10,144 nucleotides of DNA from Thiotrichaceae bacterium. GTDB taxonomy: Bacteria; Pseudomonadota; Gammaproteobacteria; Thiotrichales; Thiotrichaceae. The notes under the pieces were generated by a model, which was not told where the DNA came from, made no database searches, and saw only the letters and a list, made by a program, of their open reading frames with translations. Shown here in pieces: positions 1 through 6,771 of this stretch. A program made the position numbers and the translations under genes. Where the stretch lies: positions 1 to 10,144 of the forward strand of contig JALVDG010000246.1 in NCBI GenBank assembly GCA_027009095.1. The letters are read 5' to 3'. The first letter of the stretch is position 1; every line of letters starts with the position of its first letter.

Positions 1-183
1 GCGAGAAGATGACTTCTTTGAACTCCATAAGCTAATATCAGAGGCTATCATTTCAGATGATGCCAAACCTGCGCCAAAAGAGCGACAAATGTCTCTGTAA
101 GGACGATCTGTAATACCTGCCATAGGAGCAAGCAATACATTGCTTTTGAGTTTATAGGGACCTATATGTAGTGGTTGAAGCAT
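1..183 (-). CDS. dusB: tRNA-dihydrouridine synthase B, N-terminal part (leaves window)
   Basis: The visible 61 residues are the start of a flavin-dependent tRNA-dihydrouridine synthase, which reduces uridine in the tRNA D-loop. The sequence shows the family's opening beta-strand and FMN-binding stretch APMAGITDRPYR (residues 19-30), then GAGLASSEM (37-45), both diagnostic of DusB. ATG at 181-183 is the chosen start: the protein begins about ten residues before the conserved IGPY, as in other DusB proteins. No strong Shine-Dalgarno sequence precedes it, so initiation may be weak or coupled. The gene is cut by the left edge. In Gammaproteobacteria dusB usually precedes fis, so fis is likely to lie just outside. 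It lies 92 bp behind the zinc-ribbon gene on the same strand, probably in the same transcript. Confidence 0.93.
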   Translation of the reverse strand, partial: MLQPLHIGPYKLKSNVLLAPMAGITDRPYRDICRSFGAGLASSEMIASDISLWSSKKSSSR

Positions 184-275
184 AACAAATAATAAGAGGA
201 TCTTTTAACTCGTGAGAAAAACTTATTTTGTTAAATTTATTTTACTCACTTCTTAATATTTTATCCTCTGTGTGT

Positions 276-908
276 TTACATAAACTGAAAATTAAAACGA
301 GTTGCTTTCTTTCCAGGGTCTGAGATTGTTAGCTGGAGAGAAGCTTGTTTTTTAGGTTGTAGCAAATCATTTTTAGAATAATGTTGTAGGTACTCTTCAG
401 GTTTAAAACGTCTTAATGCGATTTTGTTTTTTTTGTCATCCAGTAAAGTTATTTCAACATAAGGATATGGTTGTGCATAGTCCGCTTGGTTTTCAATAGA
501 GGCGGAAATGAGTAATACACCGCTGTTGTTAGGATGGCTAATGATATTTCTACTAATCATATGAATTTTTTCAGGACTTCGTTTGACTGTGTTATTAAAC
601 CAATGTTTATTTGTATATAAAAATTGTGCAACCAATAATAATAGTAAGATAAGTACAGCTAATAGCTGAAAAAAACTACTCTTTTTATTACTTTTTGTGT
701 AAGAGTATTGAGGTGTTAATACATCAGGGTCAATTAGTTCCTCATTGCTATCTACAAAATTTTTATTTTTGGGTAAGGTTGTGGAGAGTGTATCCATAGC
801 ATTAAAGATTTCGTCGCACTCTCCACAACGTAGTTGCCCTTGGGCTACTGTTAATTCTTTCATGTTAACGCGGAAAACAGCACCGCAATTTGAGCATTGT
901 GTATACAT
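276..908 (-). CDS. Zinc-ribbon and DUF3426 single-pass membrane protein
   Basis: A 210-residue protein of the widespread proteobacterial zinc-ribbon/DUF3426 type. Residues 1-37 are an MJ0042-like zinc ribbon with two cysteine pairs, C5-x2-C8 and C28-x2-C31. An acidic, polar linker follows (about 45-75), then one strongly hydrophobic membrane segment (about 79-99). The rest (about 100-210) matches the DUF3426 pattern of an extracytoplasmic beta-rich domain, including the stretch VEITLLDDKKN near 151. The ribbon would face the cytoplasm. The biochemical role of the family is not established. The gene sits between prmA and dusB, its common position in Gammaproteobacteria, but is separated from prmA by 333 bp, so it may have its own promoter. 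The ATG at 906-908 has only a poor ribosome binding site. It starts directly before the zinc-binding cysteines, leaving little room for a later start. Confidence 0.85.
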   Translation of the reverse strand: MYTQCSNCGAVFRVNMKELTVAQGQLRCGECDEIFNAMDTLSTTLPKNKNFVDSNEELIDPDVLTPQYSYTKSNKKSSFFQLLAVLILLLLLVAQFLYTNKHWFNNTVKRSPEKIHMISRNIISHPNNSGVLLISASIENQADYAQPYPYVEITLLDDKKNKIALRRFKPEEYLQHYSKNDLLQPKKQASLQLTISDPGKKATRFNFQFM

Positions 909-1241
909 GGCTTATTTCATTTTTAATGTAATGCGTAAAGTCGTAGGATATTGTTTCATTTAATTTTGATTTAAATATTTGGCGTTTAAATCAATATCTA
1001 AGGGGTATTCTAATTTCCATTTTTTCTATTTAGGTATGTCATGACTCAGCGACCAAACTTGTTGGGGATATAACCTGAGCAGTTTTTTTAGGTAATTAGA
1101 TTTTTAGTAAAAGAAGGCGTAATAAAAAATTAATATTGAGTAACTTATCAGCTTATTTTTATAATATTACGAAATGACAGTTAATGCATGGTTATAATTT
1201 GATCATATATTTGATTGATTTGATTAAATGCTTGCACAAAA
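909..1241. other. 333-bp AT-rich intergenic region between prmA and the zinc-ribbon gene
   Basis: No convincing coding frame or RNA gene is visible. The stretch is very AT-rich. It holds one clear inverted repeat (966-994, listed separately), a run of TTTGATT-like repeats near 1196-1225 just after prmA, and a weak CTCAG/CTGAG stem at 1045-1079. It probably carries the 3' end of the aroQ-accBC-prmA transcript and the promoter of the zinc-ribbon gene on the minus strand, but no clean -35/-10 pair could be picked. Confidence 0.5.
966..994. repeat. 10-bp perfect inverted repeat upstream of the zinc-ribbon gene
   Basis: TTGATTTAAA at 966-975 and its exact reverse complement TTTAAATCAA at 985-994 flank a 9-bp spacer. 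The repeat is centred about 72 bp before the start codon of the zinc-ribbon gene. Dyads of this size and spacing can be operators, but the arms are almost all A/T in an AT-rich region, so chance is possible. No known regulator consensus is recognised. Confidence 0.45.
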
Positions 1242-2138
1242 TTAATATGTTCGGCGAATGCCTGTAATTCTTATCCAGTTTTCTTTTTGAGCGACCATAA
1301 TATTATCAAAGTATTCATTGTAAGCTTCTTTAATGCTATTGGTTTGTTCTTCTAATATCCCCGAAAGAACAATTGTCCCACTTGTTTTACATAGCTGTGA
1401 AAATGTTGTTGCTAACTCCACAAGAGGGCCTGATAAAATATTAGCGATGAGTAAATCAACAGGATCTTTGTTTAGTGCGTCTGGAAAGCAAGTCTCGATG
1501 GCATTATCAGCAATATGATTTTTCTGCATATTATCTCTGGTTGCGATGAGGGCTTGTTTGTCAATATCAGTCGCAAGGATTTTTCTTGCACCGAGTTTTG
1601 CTGCGGCAATAGCCAAAATACCGCTACCACAACCATAGTCGATAACAGAAAGTCCCTTAGGAGGGTTAGCATCTAGCCACTCTAGGCACATGGCGGTGGT
1701 AGGGTGTGTGCCACTACCAAACGCTAAGCCTGGGTCTAATATTATTTTGGTAGAGTCATCATCAGGAACTTCATTCCAGCTAGGATAAATCCATAAATTT
1801 TCACCAAATTTCATAGGGTGAAAATCTTCCATCCAAGCACGTTCCCAGTCTTGATCTTCTATTGTTTCAATGACATTTTTACTGATCTGCCATCGCTGTT
1901 TATTCGCTTCAAGCGTATCCTGTAGCTTAGATATATCAATATCGCCAGCAAATAAAGCAGTGATGATTAAATCATCCCAAAGCGGTGTTTCACCTGGTAG
2001 TGGCTCAAGTACGGGGGTGTCACCAGCATCCTGCCACGTGATAGAAAGTGCGTCGGCACTTTCCATACACTTGCATATTTCATCTTGAAATGATTTATTG
2101 CAGTGACAGTTTATTTGTTGCCAGCTTGAAGTACTCAT
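1242..2138 (-). CDS. prmA: Ribosomal protein L11 methyltransferase
   Basis: A 298-residue cytoplasmic SAM-dependent methyltransferase that trimethylates ribosomal protein L11 (E. coli PrmA is 293 aa). The N-terminal L11-binding domain covers about 1-90, with [16 protein letters not shown] at about 97-112. The family signature [14 protein letters not shown] is at 135-148, the SAM motif [13 protein letters not shown] at 167-179, the acidic motif II around D191/D193, and the IANIL motif, equivalent to the methyltransferase catalytic loop, at 231-235. All expected motifs are intact. Its ATG (2136-2138) overlaps the TGA of accC (2135-2137) in an ATGA junction, which implies translational coupling with accC and fixes the start. 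It is the fourth gene of the aroQ-accB-accC-prmA run. Confidence 0.97.
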   Translation of the reverse strand: MSTSSWQQINCHCNKSFQDEICKCMESADALSITWQDAGDTPVLEPLPGETPLWDDLIITALFAGDIDISKLQDTLEANKQRWQISKNVIETIEDQDWERAWMEDFHPMKFGENLWIYPSWNEVPDDDSTKIILDPGLAFGSGTHPTTAMCLEWLDANPPKGLSVIDYGCGSGILAIAAAKLGARKILATDIDKQALIATRDNMQKNHIADNAIETCFPDALNKDPVDLLIANILSGPLVELATTFSQLCKTSGTIVLSGILEEQTNSIKEAYNEYFDNIMVAQKENWIRITGIRRTY

Positions 2139-3478
2139 GTTTGGCTAAGTTTCTTTTCAAGGTAATCAATACCTGCACCACCTTTACGAAAAGCAGTATC
2201 CGCCATAATTCTTAGTTGTAGCGGGATATTCGTTTTAATTCCCATCACCACCATTTCTGTGAGTGCACCTTCCATTCTTGTAATTGCTGCATCCCTGTCT
2301 TCACCATGAACAATCAGCTTACCAATCATAGAGTCATAATAAGGTGGCACTTTATAGCCGCCGTATATATGGGTGTCTACTCTTACACCAAGTCCACCTG
2401 GTTGATGGAAGCTTTGGATAGTACCTGGTGAGGGAGCAAAGGTATCAGGGTCTTCTGCATTAATGCGACATTCAATGGCATGACCTCTTGGAACAATATC
2501 CTCCTGTTTTATTTTTAGCTCTTCACCTGCCGCAATGAGTAGTTGCTGCTTTACAAGGTCAACACCTGTAATAAACTCTGTTACAGGGTGTTCTACTTGT
2601 AAACGTGTATTCATTTCGATGAAGTAAAATTCACCGTCTTCATATAAAAATTCGAAAGTCCCAGCACCACGATAGCCAATATCAACACAAGCTTTAGCAA
2701 TGGTGTTACCTAGTGTATTACGTTGCTCTGTTGTGATACCTGGTGCGGGAGCTTCTTCCACTACTTTTTGATTGCGGCGTTGCATAGAGCAATCGCGTTC
2801 ACAAAGATGTATTGCATTGCCATGAGTGTCAGATAACACTTGGAACTCAATATGACGAGGCTTTTGTAGGAATTTCTCCATAAAGACCACGTCGTTACCA
2901 AACGCGGCACCAGCTTCTGTTTTGGTCATGGCGATTGATTCAAGCAAGTCGGAAGCGTCATATACGGTACGCATACCACGTCCGCCTCCACCGCCTGTGG
3001 CTTTGATAATCAGTGGATAACCAATACGTTCTGCCATTGCCAAGCATTCTTCAGGATCGTCAGGAACAGCACCTTCAGAGCCGGGTACGCAAGGTACATT
3101 CGATTTAACCATTGCTTCTTTCGCGCGTATTTTATCTCCCATAACGCGGATACTTTCGGCAGTAGGACCAACAAAAATAAAGCCACTGGATTCTACGCGT
3201 TCTGCGAAGTCGGCATTTTCTGAAAGAAAACCGTAACCAGGGTGGATAGCATCGGCATCTGTTACTTCAGCAGCACTTATAATGGCAGGAATATTCAGAT
3301 AGCTATCTAAGGAGCTAGCAGGACCAATGCAAACAGCTTCATCTGCAAGGCGTACATGCTTAAGATCTCTATCAGCAGTAGAATGTATTGCAACGGTCTT
3401 TATACCCATTTCTCGGCAAGCACGTAAAATACGTAGTGCAATTTCGCCACGGTTGGCGATGAGGAGTTTTTTTATCAT
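2135..3478 (-). CDS. accC: Biotin carboxylase subunit of acetyl-CoA carboxylase
   Basis: A 447-residue ATP-grasp enzyme that carboxylates the biotin on AccB with bicarbonate and ATP, the first half-reaction of malonyl-CoA synthesis (E. coli AccC is 449 aa). The domains run in the expected order. The N-terminal domain opens with [15 protein letters not shown] and has [10 protein letters not shown] at 79-88. The ATP-grasp domain has K159, the glycine-rich loop GGGGGRGMR at 162-170, E201, ERDCSMQRR at 227-235 and [14 protein letters not shown] at 288-301. The C-terminal domain has R338 in [10 protein letters not shown]288, R292 and R338 fall on the same numbers as the E. coli active-site residues. 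A good ribosome binding site, AGGAG, lies 9 nt before ATG in the 15-bp gap after accB. The gene overlaps prmA by 4 bp. Confidence 0.98.
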   Translation of the reverse strand: MIKKLLIANRGEIALRILRACREMGIKTVAIHSTADRDLKHVRLADEAVCIGPASSLDSYLNIPAIISAAEVTDADAIHPGYGFLSENADFAERVESSGFIFVGPTAESIRVMGDKIRAKEAMVKSNVPCVPGSEGAVPDDPEECLAMAERIGYPLIIKATGGGGGRGMRTVYDASDLLESIAMTKTEAGAAFGNDVVFMEKFLQKPRHIEFQVLSDTHGNAIHLCERDCSMQRRNQKVVEEAPAPGITTEQRNTLGNTIAKACVDIGYRGAGTFEFLYEDGEFYFIEMNTRLQVEHPVTEFITGVDLVKQQLLIAAGEELKIKQEDIVPRGHAIECRINAEDPDTFAPSPGTIQSFHQPGGLGVRVDTHIYGGYKVPPYYDSMIGKLIVHGEDRDAAITRMEGALTEMVVMGIKTNIPLQLRIMADTAFRKGGAGIDYLEKKLSQT

Positions 3479-3493
3479 GGAAAATAACTCCTA

Positions 3494-3931
3494 TTATTCA
3501 ATAACGAAAAGAGGCTGACCAAATTCTACAGGTTGCTCATTCTCGACAAGGATAGATTTAATGGTGCCAGACTTATCGGCTTCAATTTCATTTAGCATTT
3601 TCATTGCTTCGATAATGCACAAGGTATCACCAATAGATACTTTTTGACCTACTTCCGTAAAGGGTGCAGCAGTAGGGGAGGATGAGCGGTAAAAAGTCCC
3701 CACCATTGGAGAATCAATCGTTACACTTTTTGTAACTTCTTCGGTAGTAGCAGGTGTCGTCTCAACGATAGTTGTAGCGGGTGTTGTGGGGGCTGCAAGA
3801 GGTGCGGCAGCAGGCGGCGGAGCACTATATCGTGTAATACGTACTGACTCTTCACCTTCAACAATTTCTAACTCAGCAATACCGCTGTCTTCAATTAGCT
3901 CAATCAGTTTTTTTACTTTACGAACATCCAT
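3494..3931 (-). CDS. accB: Biotin carboxyl carrier protein of acetyl-CoA carboxylase
   Basis: A 145-residue carrier that shuttles carboxybiotin between AccC and the carboxyltransferase AccAD. An N-terminal helical region (about 1-30) contains [22 protein letters not shown] flexible Pro/Ala/Thr-rich linker (about 37-66) joins it to the biotinyl domain (about 70-145). The domain has the thumb-bearing stretch [18 protein letters not shown] at 74-91, which marks the bacterial AccB type, and the biotinylation motif EAMKM at 108-112 with K111 as the modified lysine. Upstream AGGAAAG is a fair ribosome binding site. accC follows after 15 bp. The 100-bp gap from aroQ contains no obvious terminator, so accB is probably also transcribed from the aroQ promoter. 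A separate accB promoter in that gap could not be identified. Confidence 0.97.
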   Translation of the reverse strand: MDVRKVKKLIELIEDSGIAELEIVEGEESVRITRYSAPPPAAAPLAAPTTPATTIVETTPATTEEVTKSVTIDSPMVGTFYRSSSPTAAPFTEVGQKVSIGDTLCIIEAMKMLNEIEADKSGTIKSILVENEQPVEFGQPLFVIE

Positions 3932-4031
3932 TGGGTCTTTCCTATATAATTGTCTTAAGTAGCTGATTTCATTAAGTCCATAGTCTTATTGTTTCTTGTA
4001 TCAGCTATTAGGTCGTGTTGTTATTTGAGGG

Positions 4032-4472
4032 CTAAGCCTCAAGTTTTTCAATAGCAGCTTCCAAAGCCAATTCATAACCCTTTGGTCCAAGTCCAATAAT
4101 GCAGCCTTCAGCAATATCAGAAAAATAGGAGTGATGTCTAAACAACTCTCGTTTGTATACATTGGATAAGTGAATTTCTATAAAGGGAAGCTCGGTCGCT
4201 AATAAAGCATCACGCAAGGCAATGCTTGTATGGGTAAAAGCAGCGGGATTGAAGAGGATAAATTTAACCTTTTCACGTTGTGCTGCATGAATTCGGTCAA
4301 CTAATTGGTATTCGGCATTGCTTTGAAAGCAATCTAATTGATGTTGTTTTTGCTTGGCTATATTGCGTAAATTATTCTCAATATTCTTTAGTGATAATAT
4401 TCCATAATGACCTGGCTCTCGTTGCCCTAGCAAGTTAAGATTTGGACCATTTAACAGCAGTATATTAGCCAT
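4032..4472 (-). CDS. aroQ: 3-dehydroquinate dehydratase, type II
   Basis: A 146-residue protein of the type II (dodecameric) dehydroquinase family, which converts 3-dehydroquinate to 3-dehydroshikimate in the shikimate pathway. The family motifs are all visible: [17 protein letters not shown] at 8-24 with the catalytic tyrosine Y23, [16 protein letters not shown] at 75-90, and [17 protein letters not shown] at 100-116 with H101 and R112. At 51-58, SNAEYQLVD differs slightly from the usual SNxEGELID form, but no catalytic residue is lost. The length is normal. It is the first gene of the aroQ-accB-accC-prmA cluster, a very common order. The ATG is preceded by a purine-rich GAGAGAGA stretch and a good -10 box (see separate entry). 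Confidence 0.97.
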   Translation of the reverse strand: MANILLLNGPNLNLLGQREPGHYGILSLKNIENNLRNIAKQKQHQLDCFQSNAEYQLVDRIHAAQREKVKFILFNPAAFTHTSIALRDALLATELPFIEIHLSNVYKRELFRHHSYFSDIAEGCIIGLGPKGYELALEAAIEKLEA

Positions 4473-4504
4473 AGATTTTTGATTCTCTCTCTCAAAAGAA
4501 GGGT

Positions 4505-4510
4505 ATTATA
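4505..4510 (-). promoter_or_regulatory. Probable -10 box of the aroQ-accBC-prmA promoter
   Basis: Read on the minus strand, 4510-4505 is a perfect TATAAT, 32 bp before the aroQ start codon, giving a predicted short leader of about 25 nt. No convincing -35 hexamer lies 16-18 bp further upstream, so the promoter may depend on an activator or the match may be fortuitous in this AT-rich gap. The position at the head of the operon supports it. Confidence 0.45.
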
Positions 4511-4698
4511 ATAATTTTTAGGAACGTGCATGAAGTTAAGTCTCTGATGTAAGTTGAGTAGATATAAGGATCTTGATTAAAGTATCCTTCTCTGGAATCA
4601 CTTTGAATATAATTTTGAAGACGTTAGCAACAGAAGACTGCAATTCTGCGGAGTTTACACCTATTAAATAGGGAGTGCTAGTTATAATCCCACCTATA

Positions 4699-4722
4699 AT
4701 AATTAATATGGGTATTAATTAT
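4699..4722. repeat. 10-bp A/T palindrome with TGGG loop
   Basis: ATAATTAATA (4699-4708) and its exact complement TATTAATTAT (4713-4722) flank a 4-base TGGG loop. All ten pairs are A/T, so as RNA the hairpin would be weak and without a U-tract specific to either strand. It may be a protein-binding dyad, or just low-complexity sequence. It lies about 226 bp before aroQ. Confidence 0.4.
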
Positions 4723-4884
4723 ATTATTGATTGGTAACCACTCAGCATAATCAGTAACTGCTTAGATTGCACTCTTATTTTGTTCAAATTTGAGATAAAA
4801 GGATGGAAGTCTATCATTTATAAACGAGCACTTTTAACGCAGAAATTGGGCAAAATAGAGTCCAAGCTGAGTAATTACGACTTT

Positions 4885-5409
4885 TTATTTTTCTAAAAAA
4901 CGCGGCATCATCTCTACTAGATTACACGGTTTGGTGCGAATATCTAATTGATGCAAAATAATTTCATCCCAACCATCTTTGCAAGCACCAGGAGAGCCGG
5001 GCAGGGTAAAAATAACCGTCCCATTAGCAATACCTGCGATGGCACGAGATTGAATGGTTGATGTGCTAATGAGCTTGTAAGATATCATCCGAAATACCTC
5101 ACCAAAGCCTTCAATTTCCTTATCGTATAACACTTTCATTGCTTCTGGAGTAACATCTCGACCTGTTAAACCCGTACCGCCTGTGGTAATAACCGCATGA
5201 ATATTAGGGTCAGCTATCCAAGCAGAAACCGTTGCACGTAGCTGATAAATATCATCAGGCACTATTTGTTTATCTGCAAGAAAATGTCCCGATTTTTTTA
5301 AGCGATCAACCAGTATATTGCCCGATTTATCAGTTGCTTCATCGCGAGAGTCAGAAACCGTTAAAATAGCAATATTAAGCGGTTTAAAAGGTATTTGACT
5401 TGATGACAT
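4885..5409 (-). CDS. moaB: Molybdenum cofactor biosynthesis protein B (MoaB/MogA family)
   Basis: A 174-residue cytoplasmic protein of the MoaB/MogA fold (E. coli MoaB is 170 aa). The first beta-strand LNIAILTVSDSRDEATDKSG (11-30), the molybdopterin-binding loop TTGGTGLTGRDVTPEA (75-90), SRAIAG (121-126) and LPGSPGAC (136-143) are all intact. Family members either adenylate molybdopterin (MogA type) or have a less clear role (E. coli MoaB type). The overall pattern with short termini fits MoaB best. It follows moaD by 59 bp on the same strand and probably shares its transcript. The ATG has only a distant weak AGGT as ribosome binding site. The gene ends at the large gap before aroQ, which is likely to be a transcription boundary. 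Confidence 0.93.
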   Translation of the reverse strand: MSSSQIPFKPLNIAILTVSDSRDEATDKSGNILVDRLKKSGHFLADKQIVPDDIYQLRATVSAWIADPNIHAVITTGGTGLTGRDVTPEAMKVLYDKEIEGFGEVFRMISYKLISTSTIQSRAIAGIANGTVIFTLPGSPGACKDGWDEIILHQLDIRTKPCNLVEMMPRFLEK

Positions 5410-5468
5410 AATGAGATAAAACCTGTTGATTGATTATTCGGAGAGCAAAAATTGTAAAAGTATATTAA

Positions 5469-5705
5469 TCAACCACCAGTAACAGGTGGAAAAAAAGAAA
5501 CATGATCACCATCAACTACTTTTGTTTCTAAATCGACATACTCATTGTTAACAGCAATAAGAATTTTATCAGGAAAGCTTGTTTTCCCTGTCGATAACGT
5601 CCATACCTGAGCTGCTGTTAAAGTTGTTTCACTTGATTCAAGCGTTATTTCCCCTTTTCCAATTGTTTCTCGCAAACTAGCAAAGTAATTTATATTGATT
5701 TTCAT
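5469..5705 (-). CDS. moaD: Molybdopterin synthase sulfur carrier subunit
   Basis: A 78-residue ubiquitin-fold protein (E. coli MoaD is 81 aa). Its C-terminal glycine is adenylated and converted to a thiocarboxylate that donates sulfur to precursor Z within molybdopterin synthase. The MoaD features are INYFASLRETIG near the N-terminus, AVNNEYV (51-57), and the tail DGDHVSFFPPVTGG (65-78) ending in the obligatory Gly-Gly. An AGGATC ribosome binding site precedes the ATG. The partner subunit gene moaE is not in the window. The gene sits 31 bp behind the unrecognised 230-aa gene and 59 bp before moaB, so all three are probably cotranscribed. Confidence 0.93.
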   Translation of the reverse strand: MKININYFASLRETIGKGEITLESSETTLTAAQVWTLSTGKTSFPDKILIAVNNEYVDLETKVVDGDHVSFFPPVTGG

Positions 5706-5736
5706 TGGTAGATCCTAGATATGTATAAGGTCACAC

Positions 5737-6429
5737 TTACTTTGTTTCTTTTGCAATTTCATACTTAGGCATATCTGCTTTTTTAAGCTTTTCTTCCTTA
5801 TCGGTAATCACATGATGACGACCATCAAGCGATACACCTTCACCTGATTTATCTTCAATCAAACCAACTGATTTTACTGTTTTACGGTATAAGGTGAAAA
5901 ACTCAGGTAATAAAACTTGTTGAATATAGTCAAGCACCCATTTCCTGTCGCGTGTGCCTAATACGGTCGCAATATTATTACCAAGTTCGCGCCCCATAGA
6001 AAAGCCTGGCTCATCTTTATCATCATCCCACTTAGTATCAGCGTAACCAGTAAAGCGTTGATTTAACTTCTCGTAAAATGGCGTACGATAATCTCCCGCA
6101 CCATGCACATCACGGGCATTATCTTGCACATGATCTGCCATTTTCTGAGCATAAAGCTGGATAAGCGCACCACGGTCTTCATCATTAATAGTGTTATGCA
6201 CCATGCGATCTAAAGCATGAATTAAGAAAGCAACAACCTCCTCCATAATTTCAATACGCTGTCCGTGCGTATCAATCTGGAAATTCTCATTCTCGATCTC
6301 TAACAAGGTCTGCATGCTAATCTTCCAGCAGTTAAACGCTAGAATGCCGATTGTCTCTTCAACAGAAACCTCACGCTCTTTATTGCTCCACTTGGTCTTA
6401 ATTCGTATACGCACGGGGGGACGCTCCAT
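5737..6429 (-). CDS. Conserved-looking hypothetical protein upstream of moaD
   Basis: A 230-residue soluble protein that I do not recognise. It has no signal peptide or membrane segment. The N-terminal 30 residues are basic (MERPPVRIRIKTKW...). The middle (about 33-195) looks largely helical and amphipathic, with conspicuous stretches GDYRTPFYEKLNQR (about 112-125), DEPGFSMGRELGNNIATVLG (about 138-157) and DRKWVLDYIQQVLLPEFF (about 160-177). The tail is highly charged and lysine-rich. There are no cysteine clusters or metal motifs. Codon use resembles the neighbours, and the long uninterrupted frame with a good upstream promoter argues it is real. It lies 31 bp before moaD, suggesting a role linked to molybdenum enzymes, but that is only context. 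The ATG has no Shine-Dalgarno sequence and a predicted leader of about 15 nt. The next Met (39) lies inside the compact region, so the first is preferred. Confidence 0.8.
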   Translation of the reverse strand: MERPPVRIRIKTKWSNKEREVSVEETIGILAFNCWKISMQTLLEIENENFQIDTHGQRIEIMEEVVAFLIHALDRMVHNTINDEDRGALIQLYAQKMADHVQDNARDVHGAGDYRTPFYEKLNQRFTGYADTKWDDDKDEPGFSMGRELGNNIATVLGTRDRKWVLDYIQQVLLPEFFTLYRKTVKSVGLIEDKSGEGVSLDGRHHVITDKEEKLKKADMPKYEIAKETK

Positions 6430-6450
6430 AATCTGAGAAAAGTTAAGGCG

Positions 6451-6479
6451 ATTATAAAGGTATGATGAGCAAATGCGAA
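6451..6479 (-). promoter_or_regulatory. Sigma70-type promoter for the 230-aa gene, moaD and moaB
   Basis: Read on the minus strand, TTCGCA (6479-6474, 4 of 6 to the -35 consensus) is followed after exactly 17 bp by a perfect TATAAT (6456-6451). The predicted start is near 6444, only about 15 nt before the ATG at 6429. The position at the head of three same-strand, closely spaced genes supports it. Confidence 0.65.
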
Positions 6480-6507
6480 TAGCTATATGAAGTTTGCGGT
6501 TTGCTTG

Positions 6508-6527
6508 TTCCCAAATTTATTTGGGAA
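6508..6527. repeat. 8-bp perfect hairpin, REP-like
   Basis: TTCCCAAA (6508-6515) and TTTGGGAA (6520-6527) flank a 4-base TTTA loop; the flanking T and A would extend the pairing to nine. The frame GTTCCC...GGGAATG resembles the GTTCCCACG/CGTGGGAA hairpins that occur as dispersed repeats in several Gammaproteobacteria, here with an A/T inner stem. That kinship is inferred. An operator or a terminator-like structure is the alternative, though no T-run follows on either strand. Confidence 0.5.
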
Positions 6528-6583
6528 TGAGCGGAATATCAGTTTATGATAACCATTCCCCCGTATAAGACATTTTATTTGCC

Positions 6584-6643
6584 ATGAAAAAGCTAATACC
6601 TTTTTTATTATTGATTCCGCTGGGCTATTTTTCTTATTCCTAA
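6584..6643 (+). pseudogene. 19-codon signal-peptide-like frame, possible gene remnant
   Basis: An ATG at 6584 opens MKKLIPFLLLIPLGYFSYS, with a basic start followed by a hydrophobic core like a secretion signal, before TAA at 6641-6643. The same frame continues past this stop with KQVAAAYAPN and a second stop at 6674-6676. The AYA would suit a signal peptidase site, suggesting that an exported protein's 5' end has decayed. There is no Shine-Dalgarno sequence before the ATG. It could also be chance, because the region is AT-rich and hydrophobic codons are T-rich. Confidence 0.25.
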
Positions 6644-6699
6644 AAACAGGTGGCGGCGGCTTATGCTCCTAATTAAGTCTCAATATCTAACTTATCTGG

Positions 6700-6728
6700 T
6701 TGAACTATGTCATTACTGTTATTATAAA
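6700..6728 (+). promoter_or_regulatory. Sigma70-type promoter of the toxin-antitoxin pair
   Basis: TTGAAC (6700-6705, 5 of 6 to consensus) is followed after 17 bp by TATAAA (6723-6728, 5 of 6). The predicted start near 6735 falls inside the palindrome at 6728-6751, and the antitoxin ATG is at 6772. This is one of the best promoters in the window. Confidence 0.75.
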
Positions 6729-6751
6729 AGTACTACTAATTAGCAGTACTT
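6728..6751 (+). promoter_or_regulatory. 24-bp palindromic operator of the toxin-antitoxin pair
   Basis: AAGTACTACTAA (6728-6739) and TTAGCAGTACTT (6740-6751) are reverse complements at 11 of 12 positions, the one mismatch being 6735/6744. The palindrome overlaps the end of the -10 box and the predicted transcription start. This is where an autorepressing antitoxin-toxin complex would bind. Which protein binds is inference from the usual logic of such modules. Confidence 0.65.
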
Positions 6752-6771
6752 ATTATTAAGCAGGATGAATT

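Larger units (their letters stand above)
4473..4884. other. 412-bp non-coding gap between moaB and aroQ
   Basis: The longest gene-free stretch in the window. Neither strand has a credible coding frame, and no tRNA or known RNA gene was recognised. Its aroQ-proximal end holds the probable aroQ -10 box, and an A/T hairpin lies at 4699-4722. The part next to moaB (4730-4884) shows no clear terminator. The size exceeds what a simple promoter needs, so a small RNA or a decayed gene is possible but not shown. Confidence 0.5.
6430..6771. other. 342-bp divergent intergenic region
   Basis: This separates the minus-strand moaDB operon from the plus-strand toxin-antitoxin pair. From left to right it holds the moaDB-side promoter, a perfect REP-like hairpin (6508-6527), a tiny signal-peptide-like frame (6584-6643), and the antitoxin promoter with its palindromic operator (6700-6751). 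Each is listed separately. Confidence 0.7.

Noticed and set aside
1045..1090. CTCAG/CTGAG stem followed by seven T on the plus strand, terminator-like
   Set aside because: The stem is only 5 bp with a 25-base loop and no plus-strand gene ends before it. In the minus orientation the run is A, so it cannot end prmA.
1333..2088. Plus-strand and alternate-phase open frames across prmA
   Set aside because: prmA has all its family motifs and a coupled start. The other frames are compositional shadows.
3960..4007. TAGCTGAT / ATCAGCTA inverted repeat between aroQ and accB
   Set aside because: Eight perfect pairs, but the 32-base spacing and lack of a T-run make it neither a good terminator nor a typical operator. 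It could be chance.
5425..5473. GTTGATT / AATCAAC repeat between moaD and moaB
   Set aside because: Seven pairs, far apart and overlapping the moaD stop codon. Such matches are expected in AT-rich sequence.
6700..6713. FNR-like dyad TTGAACTATGTCAT at the antitoxin promoter
   Set aside because: Only 7 of 10 consensus positions match and it coincides with the -35 hexamer, which explains the TTGA half by itself.
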